Source of the DNA: Caenispirillum bisanense | Lineage (GTDB): Bacteria > Pseudomonadota > Alphaproteobacteria > Rhodospirillales > Rhodospirillaceae | Reading direction: 5' to 3' | NCBI RefSeq assembly: GCF_039523075.1 | Contig: NZ_BAAAEP010000001.1 | Coordinates: forward strand, 124,001-188,000 | Length of the DNA: 64,000 bases | In this document: in pieces, positions 51,654-62,381 of the stretch | Layout of the letters: each line of letters opens with the position of its first letter | How positions within the stretch are numbered: the stretch's first letter is position 1 | Made by a program: the position numbers and the translations under genes | Notes under the pieces: model-generated | The model's database searches: none | The model's input: the letters and a program-made list of their open reading frames with translations, nothing else | Told to the model about the DNA's origin: nothing

Positions 51654-54509
51654 TCACGCCCGCAGCCGGGTGGCGGTGTTGGTCAGGTAGGGCTTGAGGT
51701 AGCGGCCGGTGTAGCTGTCGTCCGCCGTCACGATGTGCTCCGGCGTGCCGGCGGCCACCACGCGGCCGCCGCCCGATCCGCCTTCGGGGCCGATGTCGAT
51801 GATCCAGTCGGCGGTCTTGATGACCTCCAGGTTGTGCTCGATCACCACCACCGTGTTGCCCGTCTCCACCAGCTGGTGCAGCACCTCCATCAGCTTGCGG
51901 ACGTCCTCGAAGTGCAGGCCGGTGGTCGGCTCGTCGAGGATGTAGAGGGTGCGGCCGGTGGCGCGGCGGGACAGTTCCTTGGCCAGCTTCACGCGCTGCG
52001 CCTCGCCGCCCGAAAGGGTGGTGGCCTGCTGGCCGAGGTGGATGTAGCCGAGGCCCACCTGCTTCAGCAGCTCCATCTTGTCGCGGATGGCGGGCACCGC
52101 CTTGAAGAAGTCGGCGGCCTCTTCCACCGTCATATCAAGCACATCGGCGATGGACTTGCCCTTGAAGGTGACGTCCAGCGTCTCGCGGTTGTAGCGCTTG
52201 CCCTTGCAGACGTCGCAGGTGACGTAGACGTCGGGCAGGAAGTGCATCTCGATCTTGATGAGGCCGTCGCCCTGGCACGCCTCGCAGCGGCCGCCCTTGA
52301 CGTTGAAGCTGAACCGACCCGGCTTGTAACCGCGGGCCTGCGCCTCCGGCAGGCCGGCGAACCAGTCGCGGATGGGCGTGAAGGCGCCGCAATAGGTGGC
52401 GGGGTTGGAGCGCGGCGTGCGGCCGATGGGGCTCTGGTCGATGTCGACGATCTTGTCGATATGCACCAGCCCGTCGATGCGGTCGTGCGGGGCCGGGTGC
52501 TCGCGGGCGCCGTGCAGGGTGCGGGCGAGCGCCTTGTACAGCGTCTCGATCACCAGCGACGACTTGCCGCCGCCCGACACGCCAGTGACGCAGGTGAAGG
52601 TGCCGAGCGGGAAGTCGACGGTGACGTTCTGCAGGTTGTTGGCCCGCGCCCCGACGACGCTCAGCACCTTGCCGTTGCCCTTGCGCCGTTCCGCCGGCAC
52701 CGGCACGAACTTGCGGCCGGTGAGGTACTGGCCGGTCAGCGAGGCCTCGTTGGCCATCACCTCGTCGGGCGTGCCCTCGGCCACCACCGTGCCGCCGTGG
52801 CGGCCGGCGCCGGGGCCCATGTCGACCAGATAGTCGGCGCAGCGGATGGCGTCCTCGTCGTGCTCCACCACGATCACGGTGTTGCCGATGTCGCGCAGCC
52901 GCTTCAGCGTCGCCAGCAGGCGGTCGTTGTCGCGCTGGTGCAGGCCGATGGAGGGCTCGTCGAGCACATAGAGCACACCGGTGAGGCCCGAGCCGATCTG
53001 CGATGCCAGCCGGATGCGCTGGCTCTCGCCGCCCGACAGGGTGCCGGAGGTGCGCGACAGGGTCAGGTATTCCAGCCCGACGTTGTTGAGGAACATCAGC
53101 CGTTCGTTGATCTCGCGCAGGATGCGGCTGGCGATCTCGCGGTCCTTGAGCTTCAGCTGCGCTTCCAGGCCGCTGAACCACGCCCCGGCGTCGGAGATGG
53201 ACAGGTCGGTGACTTCGGAGATGTCCTTGCCGGCGATCCTCACCGCCAGCGCCTCGGGCTTCAGGCGCTTGCCGTTGCAGGCCTCGCAGGGGGCGGAGGC
53301 GCGGTACTTGTCGAACTCGTCGCGCACATGTTGCGACTCGGTCTCGCGGTAGCGGCGGGTGACGTTGGGGATGACGCCCTCGAACGGCCGCTCGGTGGTG
53401 AAGGCGCGGTTGCCATCGCGGTAGCTCATGCGGATCGGCGTGCTGCCGGAGCCGTCGAGGATCACCCGCTGCAAGTCCGCCGGCAGATCCTTCCACGGCG
53501 TGTCCATGTCGCAGCCGAAGTGGGCGGCGACGCTTTCCAGCGCCTGCTGGTAGTAGGGCGACACCTGGCCGGTGCTGGCCCACGGCGCCACGGCGCCCTG
53601 GCGCAGGGTCCGGCGCTCGTCCGGCACCACCAGCATGGGGTCGAAGTACATCTTCACGCCCAGGCCATCGCAGGTGGGGCAGGCGCCGAAGGGGTTGTTG
53701 AAGGAGAACAGCCGCGGCTCGATCTCGTCGATGGTGAAGCCGGAGACCGGGCAGGCGAACTTGGCCGAGAAGGTGGTGCGCTCGCCGCTGCCGGCATCCT
53801 CGGCGAAGGCGAGGCCGTCGGTGAGGTCGAGGGCGGTTTCCAGGGATTCGGCCAGCCGGCTCTCGATCCCTTCCTTCACCACCACGCGGTCGACCACCAC
53901 CTCGATGTCGTGCTTCACCTTCTTGTTGAGGGCGGGCACCTCGTCGATCTCGTACAGCTCGCCGTCGACCTTGACGCGCTGGAAGCCCTTGGCCTGCAGC
54001 TCGCGCAGTTCCTTGCGGTACTCGCCCTTGCGGCCGCGCACGATGGGGGCCAGCAGGTAGAGGCGGGTGCCGTCGCCCATTTCCATGATGCGGTCTACCA
54101 TCTGGCTGACCGTCTGGCTCTCGATAGGCAGGCCGGTGGCCGGGCTGTGCGGCACGCCCACGCGCGCCCACAGAAGGCGCATGTAGTCGTAGATCTCCGT
54201 CACCGTCCCGACCGTGGAGCGCGGGTTGCGCGAGGTGGTCTTCTGCTCGATGGAGATGGCGGGCGACAGACCTTCGATGGATTCGACGTCCGGCTTCTGC
54301 ATCAGTTCGAGGAACTGGCGGGCATAGGCCGACAGGCTCTCCACATAGCGGCGCTGTCCCTCGGCGTAGATGGTGTCGAAGGCGAGCGACGACTTGCCGG
54401 AGCCCGACAGGCCCGTGATCACCACCAGTTTGTCGCGGGGCAGGGCGACGTCGATGTTTTTCAGGTTGTGCTCGCGGGCGCCGCTGACGCGGATGAACTG
54501 CTGCGACAT
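51654..54509 (-). CDS. uvrA: Excinuclease ABC subunit A
   Basis: UvrA is the damage-recognition ATPase of nucleotide excision repair. The 951-residue protein has two ABC modules: Walker A GLSGSGKSS near residue 33 with signature LSGGESQRIRLASQ, and Walker A GVSGGGKSS near residue 635 with signature LSGGEAQRVKLAKE, plus zinc-finger cysteine sets (CPTCDGLG, CEACNGKRL, CEACQGDG, CDVCKGKR). I chose the Met at 54509 (MSQQFIRVSGAREHNLKNID). An SOS box lies 54 nt upstream. In many alphaproteobacteria ssb is the divergent neighbour, but here it lies 6 kb away beyond the liv operon. Confidence 0.97.
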   Translation of the reverse strand: MSQQFIRVSGAREHNLKNIDVALPRDKLVVITGLSGSGKSSLAFDTIYAEGQRRYVESLSAYARQFLELMQKPDVESIEGLSPAISIEQKTTSRNPRSTVGTVTEIYDYMRLLWARVGVPHSPATGLPIESQTVSQMVDRIMEMGDGTRLYLLAPIVRGRKGEYRKELRELQAKGFQRVKVDGELYEIDEVPALNKKVKHDIEVVVDRVVVKEGIESRLAESLETALDLTDGLAFAEDAGSGERTTFSAKFACPVSGFTIDEIEPRLFSFNNPFGACPTCDGLGVKMYFDPMLVVPDERRTLRQGAVAPWASTGQVSPYYQQALESVAAHFGCDMDTPWKDLPADLQRVILDGSGSTPIRMSYRDGNRAFTTERPFEGVIPNVTRRYRETESQHVRDEFDKYRASAPCEACNGKRLKPEALAVRIAGKDISEVTDLSISDAGAWFSGLEAQLKLKDREIASRILREINERLMFLNNVGLEYLTLSRTSGTLSGGESQRIRLASQIGSGLTGVLYVLDEPSIGLHQRDNDRLLATLKRLRDIGNTVIVVEHDEDAIRCADYLVDMGPGAGRHGGTVVAEGTPDEVMANEASLTGQYLTGRKFVPVPAERRKGNGKVLSVVGARANNLQNVTVDFPLGTFTCVTGVSGGGKSSLVIETLYKALARTLHGAREHPAPHDRIDGLVHIDKIVDIDQSPIGRTPRSNPATYCGAFTPIRDWFAGLPEAQARGYKPGRFSFNVKGGRCEACQGDGLIKIEMHFLPDVYVTCDVCKGKRYNRETLDVTFKGKSIADVLDMTVEEAADFFKAVPAIRDKMELLKQVGLGYIHLGQQATTLSGGEAQRVKLAKELSRRATGRTLYILDEPTTGLHFEDVRKLMEVLHQLVETGNTVVVIEHNLEVIKTADWIIDIGPEGGSGGGRVVAAGTPEHIVTADDSYTGRYLKPYLTNTATRLRA

Positions 54510-54562
54510 GGAGACTCCGGGAAAAGCGAGAGCGCAGGCGGGTCGGTCCGGTTGCAGGTTCG

Positions 54563-54577
54563 GAACCAACCCGGAAC
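54563..54577 (-). promoter_or_regulatory. LexA SOS box of uvrA (GTTC-N7-GTTC)
   Basis: The minus strand reads GTTC-CGGGTTG-GTTC, the direct-repeat LexA site characteristic of alphaproteobacteria. It is 54 nt upstream of the uvrA start. The remaining intergenic sequence to livH (54578-54843) is less GC-rich and holds the liv promoter but no other gene I can see. Confidence 0.88.
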
Positions 54578-54764
54578 AGATAGATCAACTCGCGCCCGCT
54601 GACCAGATGCCATTACGCGCAGACGAGCAGGCCGGATCGCTGCTTCGCCGGTGCAACAAATGGTCCGCGCAATGCCGTTTCGCCGAAACGTCTGTTCCGC
54701 GAAACACCCTTTCAAAGGTCATGATCCAAGAAGGAAATTTCATGACGGGCGTTGGTGCAGCTTC

Positions 54765-54792
54765 TTGACAGGCCGTTTGGGTCCATTACGCT
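54765..54792 (+). promoter_or_regulatory. Promoter of the liv operon
   Basis: TTGACA (54765-54770) and TACGCT (54787-54792) are separated by 16 nt, 52 nt before the livH start. The -35 is perfect and the -10 is weak, as is common in GC-rich alphaproteobacteria. Confidence 0.6.
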
Positions 54793-54843
54793 TCCGACCT
54801 TGCTAGTCCCACCGTGCAACTGGGACTTGAAAAAAATTTAAAC

Positions 54844-55776
54844 ATGGGGAACAGCAGGGTGGCCTACTTCCTCCAACAGCTCATCAACGGCGTTACGCTG
54901 GGGTCGATCTATGGCCTGATCGCCATTGGCTACACCATGGTCTATGGCATCATCGGCATGATCAACTTCGCGCACGGCGAGATCTACATGATCGGCGCGT
55001 TCCTGTCGGTCATCACCTTCCTGGTGCTCGGCACCGTCGGCATCGACAGCGTGCCCTTCGCGCTTCTTGTCATGCTGGTGGTCGGCATGGTGTTCACGGC
55101 GGCCTACGGCTGGACCGTGGAGCGCATCGCCTATCGGCCGCTGCGCGGATCGTTCCGCCTGGCGCCGCTGATTTCCGCGATCGGCATGTCGATCGCGCTG
55201 CAGAACTACATCCAGATCACCCAGGGCGCGCGCGTCAAGCCGCTGCAGCCCATCATCTCGGGCGGTTTCACCCTCTACACGGGGCCGGACGGCTTCACGG
55301 TGCAGCTGTCGTTCCTGCAGATGTTCATCTGGGTGCTGACCATCGGCCTGATGGTCGCCTTCACCTACGTCATTACGCAGACCTCCATGGGTCGGCAGCA
55401 GCGCGCCTGCGAGCAGGACCGCAAGATGGCGGGCCTGATCGGCGTCAACGTCGACCGGACCATCTCGCTCACCTTCGTCATGGGTGCCGTGCTGGCCGCG
55501 GTGGCCGGCCTGATGGTGACCCTGCAGTACGGCGTGATCGACTTCTACATCGGCTTCCTGGCCGGCATGAAGGCGTTCACGGCGGCGGTGCTGGGCGGCA
55601 TCGGCTCCCTGCCGGGCGCCATGCTGGGCGGCCTTCTGATCGGTCTCATCGAGGCCTTCTGGTCGGCCTACTTCACCATCGAGTACAAGGACGTGGCGAC
55701 CTTCGGCATCCTGGTTCTGGTGCTGATATTCCGTCCCACGGGCCTGCTCGGCAAACCCGAGATCGAGAAGGTCTGA
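54844..55776 (+). CDS. livH: Branched-chain amino-acid ABC transporter permease LivH
   Basis: LivH is one of the two membrane permeases of the Leu/Ile/Val-type ABC importer. The 310-residue protein starts close to the conserved FLQQLINGVTLGSIYGLIAIGYTMVYGIIGMINFAHGEIYM and has about eight membrane segments, the LRGSFRLAPLISAIGMSI segment and the coupling region ACEQDRKMAGLIGVNVDR with AVLGGIGSLPGAMLGGLLIG. I chose the Met at 54844; a GTG 10 codons upstream is less likely. The ribosome site is weak and lies in an A-rich stretch. Confidence 0.93.
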   Translation: MGNSRVAYFLQQLINGVTLGSIYGLIAIGYTMVYGIIGMINFAHGEIYMIGAFLSVITFLVLGTVGIDSVPFALLVMLVVGMVFTAAYGWTVERIAYRPLRGSFRLAPLISAIGMSIALQNYIQITQGARVKPLQPIISGGFTLYTGPDGFTVQLSFLQMFIWVLTIGLMVAFTYVITQTSMGRQQRACEQDRKMAGLIGVNVDRTISLTFVMGAVLAAVAGLMVTLQYGVIDFYIGFLAGMKAFTAAVLGGIGSLPGAMLGGLLIGLIEAFWSAYFTIEYKDVATFGILVLVLIFRPTGLLGKPEIEKV

Positions 55777-55779
55777 TCC

Positions 55780-57192
<1,413 letters not shown>

Positions 57193-57206
57193 GGGGCGCG
57201 CCAATC

Positions 57207-58094
<888 letters not shown>

Positions 58095-58095
58095 G

Positions 58096-58806
58096 ATGCT
58101 CAGCGTATCAGGCGTACACACCTACTACGGCCAGATCCATGCCCTGAAGGGCGTGGATGTGGAGGTCAACGAGGGCGAGATCGTCACCCTCATCGGCTCC
58201 AACGGCGCCGGCAAGACCACCCTGCTGATGACCGTCTGCGGCAGCCCGCAGGCGAGCAAGGGGCAGGTGATCTTCCAGGGGCAGGACATCACCCGCATCC
58301 CCACCCACAAGCTGGTGGAACTGGGCATCGCCCAGTCGCCGGAAGGGCGGCGGATCTTCCCGCGCATGACCGTCTACGAAAACCTCCAGATGGGCGCCCT
58401 GCGCGCCGATCCGGCCCATTTCGAGAAGGATCTGCGCCGGGTCTACGACCTGTTCCCCCGCCTGGAGGAACGCAAGGGCCAGCGCGGCGGCACCCTGTCG
58501 GGCGGCGAGCAGCAGATGCTCGCCATCGGCCGGGCGCTGATGAGCCGGCCGAAGCTGCTGCTGCTGGATGAGCCGTCGCTCGGCATCGCGCCGCTGGTGG
58601 TGAAGCAGATCTTCGAGGCCATCAAGGAGATCAACCAGACCCAGGGCATGACGGTGTTCCTGGTGGAGCAGAACGCGTTCCACGCGCTCAAGCTGGCCCA
58701 CCGCGCCTATGTCATGGTCAACGGCCGCATCACCATGTCGGGCTCCGGGCGCGAGCTGCTCGCCAACCCGGAAATCCGCGCCGCCTATCTGGAAGGGGGG
58801 CACTGA
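58096..58806 (+). CDS. livF: Branched-chain amino-acid ABC transporter ATP-binding protein LivF
   Basis: The second ATPase of the importer. The 236-residue protein starts MLSVSGVHTYYGQIHALKGVD and has Walker A GSNGAGKTT near residue 35, the QSPEGRRIFPRMTVYENLQMGA segment, signature LSGGEQQMLAIGRALM, Walker B LLLLDEPSLGIAP and the H-loop replaced by LVEQNAFHALKLA, as is normal for LivF. I chose the Met at 58096 with GGGAGGG upstream. An upstream Met (58069) would overlap livG by 26 nt. Confidence 0.96.
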   Translation: MLSVSGVHTYYGQIHALKGVDVEVNEGEIVTLIGSNGAGKTTLLMTVCGSPQASKGQVIFQGQDITRIPTHKLVELGIAQSPEGRRIFPRMTVYENLQMGALRADPAHFEKDLRRVYDLFPRLEERKGQRGGTLSGGEQQMLAIGRALMSRPKLLLLDEPSLGIAPLVVKQIFEAIKEINQTQGMTVFLVEQNAFHALKLAHRAYVMVNGRITMSGSGRELLANPEIRAAYLEGGH

Positions 58807-59144
58807 TGGAAAGCATCCTCGGATCGGACCCGCTGGCCTTCCTGCTGTTCACCTGCGTGGTCGGCGGCTGGCTGGCCTACATGACCGGCAACGCCATCGC
58901 CGCCACCTGGCGGCCGCAGTGGCAGGTGGTGCCCTACACCATCCTGCTCGGCGTGGCGGAACGGTTCTTCCAGTATGCCCTGTTCGGCGGCGACCTGCTG
59001 TCGGTCACGGGCTTCATCATCGACACCGCCATCCTGATCGCCATCGGCCTGCTGGCCTACCGGGCCACCCAGGCGCGCAAGATGGTGGCGCAGTACCCGT
59101 GGCTCTACGACCGCGCCGGCCTGCTCGGCTGGCGCACCAAGTAG
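58806..59144 (+). CDS. DUF6867 small membrane protein of the liv operon
   Basis: This 112-residue protein has three hydrophobic segments (about residues 9-30, 40-58 and 66-85) and matches the DUF6867 family that accompanies liv transporter operons in alphaproteobacteria. It starts MESILGSDPLAFLLFTCVVG. Its ATG shares the A of the livF stop (TGATG), so it is translationally coupled. The function is unknown; a helper for the permease is a reasonable guess. Confidence 0.85.
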   Translation: MESILGSDPLAFLLFTCVVGGWLAYMTGNAIAATWRPQWQVVPYTILLGVAERFFQYALFGGDLLSVTGFIIDTAILIAIGLLAYRATQARKMVAQYPWLYDRAGLLGWRTK

Positions 59145-59202
59145 GGCGCGTCGACACGGGAGGATGCGTACCGGCCGCCCCTGCCGGACCGGCTTTTGCC
59201 GA

Positions 59203-59288
59203 TTGACAGGGGCGGCCAAATACCCGCCATAATGTCTCGATAAAACAAGCGGGTAATACGCCATAAGGGTACCCCGCCGGCCGGCGGG
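59203..59288 (+). promoter_or_regulatory. livK leader: weak promoter and GC palindrome
   Basis: TTGACA (59203-59208) and CATAAT (59228-59233) form a promoter-like pair with a long 19-nt spacer. Downstream a perfect 16-bp palindrome, CCCGCCGGCCGGCGGG (59273-59288), is followed by another CCGGCGGG. The hairpin sits about 56 nt before livK and could attenuate, stabilise or terminate. Confidence 0.45.
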
Positions 59289-59343
59289 ATCAATGCCGGC
59301 GGGTCACAACAGGGATCCCACTTGCGAACCAGGGAGAGCAAGC

Positions 59344-60456
59344 ATGTCGAAGTTCAAGATCACTCTCGCCGCCGCCGCCAGCGCCGTCGCGCTCCTGGCC
59401 GCGACCGGCGCCCACGCCGAGATCGTGATCGCCACCGCCGGCCCGATGACCGGCCCCTACGCCACCTTCGGCGAGCAGATGAAGATGGGCGCCGAAATGG
59501 CGGTCAAGGACATCAATGCCAAGGGCGGCGTCCTGGGTGAGAAGCTTGTGCTGGAAATCGGCGACGACGCCTGCGATCCGAAGCAGGCCGTGGCCGTCGC
59601 CAACCAGTTCGTCAACAAGGGCGTGAAGCTGGTCGCCGGCCACTTCTGCTCGGGCTCGTCGATCCCCGCCTCGGCGGTCTACAACGAGGAAGGCATCGTC
59701 CAGATCTCCCCGGCCTCGACCAACCCGCAGCTGACCGAGCAGGGCTTCAAGGGTGTGTTCCGCACCTGCGGCCGCGACGACCAGCAGGGCCTGGTGGCCG
59801 GCGAGTTCATCGCCAACAACTTCAAGGACAAGAAGATCGCCATCGTCCACGACAAGCAGTCGTACTCCAAGGGCCTGGCGGACGAGACCCAGAAGGCGCT
59901 GGCGGCGCTGGGCATCACCCCGACCGTGACGGAAACCGTCACCCCGGGTGAAAAGGACTACTCGGCCCTGGTGACCAAGCTGAAGCAGGCCGGCGTCGAA
60001 GTTCTGTACTACGGCGGCTATCACACCGAAGCCGGCCTGATCGTGCGCCAGATGCGCGAGCAGGGCATGAACACCCAGCTGATCTCCGGCGACGCCCTGG
60101 TGTCCGACGAGTTCTGGTCGATCACCGGTGAAGCCGGTGCCGGCACCCTCATGACCTTCTCGCCCGACCCGGCCAAGAACCCGACCGCCAAGCCGGTGGT
60201 CGAGGCCTTCGAAGCCATCGGCTACAAGCCCGAGGGTTACACCCTCTACACCTACGGCGCCATCCAGGCGTGGGCGATTGCTGCCGAGAAGGCCGGTTCC
60301 GCCGACTTCGAAAAGGTCACCGCCGCCCTCAACGACGGCGAGTTCGACACCGTGCTCGGCACCTTCGGCTTCGACGACAAGGGCGACGTGACCTCGCCGG
60401 GTTACGTGTTCTACAAGTGGGAGAACGGCACCTACAAGGAGCTGGCCTCCAACTGA
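59344..60456 (+). CDS. livK: Branched-chain amino-acid ABC transporter periplasmic binding protein
   Basis: LivK-type binding proteins capture Leu, Ile, Val or related amino acids in the periplasm. The 370-residue protein has a Sec signal peptide (cleavage after GAHA near residue 25), then the type I periplasmic fold start IVIATAGPMTGPYATFGEQMKMGAEMAVKDINAKGG, a Cys-Asp pair in DDACDPKQAVAVANQF, and ligand-region residues SGSSIPASAVYNEEG. It is the last gene of the transporter set and has its own leader, which would allow higher expression than the membrane genes. Confidence 0.95.
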   Translation: MSKFKITLAAAASAVALLAATGAHAEIVIATAGPMTGPYATFGEQMKMGAEMAVKDINAKGGVLGEKLVLEIGDDACDPKQAVAVANQFVNKGVKLVAGHFCSGSSIPASAVYNEEGIVQISPASTNPQLTEQGFKGVFRTCGRDDQQGLVAGEFIANNFKDKKIAIVHDKQSYSKGLADETQKALAALGITPTVTETVTPGEKDYSALVTKLKQAGVEVLYYGGYHTEAGLIVRQMREQGMNTQLISGDALVSDEFWSITGEAGAGTLMTFSPDPAKNPTAKPVVEAFEAIGYKPEGYTLYTYGAIQAWAIAAEKAGSADFEKVTAALNDGEFDTVLGTFGFDDKGDVTSPGYVFYKWENGTYKELASN

Positions 60457-60486
60457 TCCGCTGCTGACAGCGATCGGACGAGAGGA

Positions 60487-60517
60487 GGGCCCGGCGGCAA
60501 CACCGCCGGGCCCTTTT
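60487..60517 (+). terminator. Intrinsic terminator after livK
   Basis: GGGCCCGGCGG (60487-60497) and CCGCCGGGCCC (60503-60513) form a perfect 11-bp stem with a CAACA loop, followed by TTTT. It lies 30 nt after the livK stop. Confidence 0.9.
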
Positions 60518-60592
60518 CCATTCATCTTTCACCGGCGGCGGGAAGGCGTTAAAGTCCCCGGCCAAGACGGACACACACAGAGAGTTTTCCCC

Positions 60593-61222
60593 ATGGCAGG
60601 CAGCGTCAACAAGGTCATCCTGGTCGGCAACCTGGGCCGCGACCCCGAAGTGCGGACCATGCAGAACGGCAACAAGATCGTGAACCTCAACATCGCGACC
60701 TCGGAGACCTGGAAGGACCGCCAGTCGGGCGAGAAGCGCGAGCGCACCGAGTGGCACCGGGTGGTGATCTTCTCGCCGCCGCTGGCCGACATCGCCGAGC
60801 GCTACCTGCGCAAGGGGTCGTCGGTCTACATCGAAGGCCAGCTGCAGACCCGCAAGTGGCAGGACCAGAACGGCCAGGACCGCTATTCGACCGAAGTGGT
60901 GCTGCAGCCCTTCAAGGGCGAGCTGACCCTGCTCGGCGGCAGCGGCCAGGGCGGCGGTGGCGGTGGCCGCGGCGGCGCCGCTGGCGGTTACGACCAGGGC
61001 GGCGGCTACGACCAGGGCGGCTATGACCAGGGCGGCTACGGCGGTGGCGGCGGCGGCGGTGGCGACGGCGGCGGGTCCGGCGGCGGCTATGGCGGCGGCA
61101 GCGGCGGCGGCCAGGGTGGTGGCGGCCGGGGCGGCGGCGGTGGTGGCCGCTCCGGCGGCGGCCAGGGCTCCGGCTGGGATGCGCCGTCGCCCTCCGACCT
61201 TGATGACGAAATTCCGTTCTGA
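60593..61222 (+). CDS. ssb: Single-stranded DNA-binding protein
   Basis: SSB coats single-stranded DNA in replication, recombination and repair. The 209-residue protein has the OB fold (residues 1 to about 110; NKVILVGNLGRDPEVR, TEWHRVVIF, RKGSSVYIEGQLQTRKW), a long Gly-rich linker (about 115-195) with three YDQGG-like repeats, and the partner-binding tip DLDDEIPF. The start is ATG 60593. It has no clear SOS box, and its usual divergent partner uvrA lies 6 kb to the left. Confidence 0.96.
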   Translation: MAGSVNKVILVGNLGRDPEVRTMQNGNKIVNLNIATSETWKDRQSGEKRERTEWHRVVIFSPPLADIAERYLRKGSSVYIEGQLQTRKWQDQNGQDRYSTEVVLQPFKGELTLLGGSGQGGGGGGRGGAAGGYDQGGGYDQGGYDQGGYGGGGGGGGDGGGSGGGYGGGSGGGQGGGGRGGGGGGRSGGGQGSGWDAPSPSDLDDEIPF

Positions 61223-61232
61223 TCCGTCGAGG

Positions 61233-61270
61233 ACAGGCGGCCCCCGCCGGTGGGGCCGCCTGTTTCCTTT
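61233..61270 (+). terminator. Intrinsic terminator after ssb
   Basis: ACAGGCGGCCCC (61233-61244) and GGGGCCGCCTGT (61252-61263) form a perfect 12-bp stem with a 7-nt loop, followed by TTCCTTT, 11 nt after the ssb stop. Confidence 0.88.
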
Positions 61271-61342
61271 CGGCGCCCGGTTGCCGGCCTCATCCAAAAG
61301 GCGTACCCTGGCCGGCAGTGTGGTCCGGGTGGGGAGAGGGTG

Positions 61343-62377
61343 ATGCGGCATCTGCGGCGGCTGGCCGGCGTGGCAACCATGGTGCTGGCGCTGGCGGCGG
61401 GCGGCGCTCCTGCTCCCGCGGCGGCGGCCGGGCCGGCGGTACCGGCTCCCACCCTGATCCTCAGCACCGAAAACACCCCGGAACACGTCCAGACCCGTGT
61501 GCTGCGGCTGTTCGCCGAGCGCCTGACGGCTCGCCTGGACGGCCGGCTGCGGGTGGAAGTGCACGACCGGGCGGAGCTGTTCAACGACCGCGACGTCACC
61601 GAAGCGGTGGCCGCCGGGCGGGTCGACATGGCGGCGCCGGGCCTGTGGCACCTGGACCGCTACGAGCCCAACTTCGCCATCTTCCTGCTGCCCATGTTCT
61701 ACGGCCGCGACGATGCCGCCAACCACGCCCTGCGCGACGGGCCGGTGGGGCAGGCCATCGCCCGCCGGCTGGAGGCGGCCATGGACGTCCATGTGCTCGG
61801 CCGCTGGATCGACCTCGGCCCGGCCCATGTGTTCACCCGCAACAGGCAGATCGCCTCGGCGGCGGATTTCGACGGCCTGCGCATCCGCGTCGCGGGCGGC
61901 GAGGGCAATGCGCTGCGCATCCGGGCGCTGGGCGCGGAAAGCCGCATCATCCCGTGGCCGGACCTGCCGCGGGCACTGGCCGACGGGGCGGTGGACGGCG
62001 CCCTGACCACGGCGGCGACGGTGGTCAGCGCCAGCCTGTGGAGCGTCGGCATCGACGGCGCCTACCTCGACCGTCAGTATTTCCCGCAGTACGTTCCCAT
62101 CGTCTCGCGCCGGCTGTGGACGCGCCTGCCGTCCGACGTGCGCGGGGCCATGACGGCGGAGTGGGAGGCGCTGGTGCTGGAGGCGCGCACCATGGCGGCG
62201 GCCGACCAGGCGGCGGCGCTGAAGATCCTGGCGGCCAACCGGGTGACGGTCGTCGAACCGCCGGCGGAAGCGCTGGCCGCCACCCGCGAGGCGCTGCTGG
62301 CCGGTCAGGACGCCATGGTCGGCGCCCTCGGCCTTGATCCCGACCTGGTGGCGGCGGTGGCCGCGGCCCTGGAGTAG
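61343..62377 (+). CDS. TRAP-type periplasmic solute-binding protein next to a sensor kinase
   Basis: The 344-residue protein has a signal peptide (residues about 1-29, Ala-rich) and a DctP-like fold: LILSTENTPEHVQTRVLRLFAERL at the start, RVDMAAPGLWHLDRYEPNFAIFLLPMFYG, and FDGLRIRVAGGEGNALRIRALGA with the conserved Arg. No TRAP permease genes are adjacent. Instead, its stop is 4 nt from the start of a membrane histidine kinase, so it more probably presents a ligand to that sensor than takes part in uptake. GGGGAGAGGG precedes the ATG. Confidence 0.85.
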   Translation: MRHLRRLAGVATMVLALAAGGAPAPAAAAGPAVPAPTLILSTENTPEHVQTRVLRLFAERLTARLDGRLRVEVHDRAELFNDRDVTEAVAAGRVDMAAPGLWHLDRYEPNFAIFLLPMFYGRDDAANHALRDGPVGQAIARRLEAAMDVHVLGRWIDLGPAHVFTRNRQIASAADFDGLRIRVAGGEGNALRIRALGAESRIIPWPDLPRALADGAVDGALTTAATVVSASLWSVGIDGAYLDRQYFPQYVPIVSRRLWTRLPSDVRGAMTAEWEALVLEARTMAAADQAAALKILAANRVTVVEPPAEALAATREALLAGQDAMVGALGLDPDLVAAVAAALE

Positions 62378-62381
62378 CCCG

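Noticed and set aside
51456..54602. A 1048-codon plus-strand frame opposite uvrA
   Set aside because: UvrA on the other strand has all catalytic and zinc motifs; the plus-strand frame has none and starts inside the repeat array.
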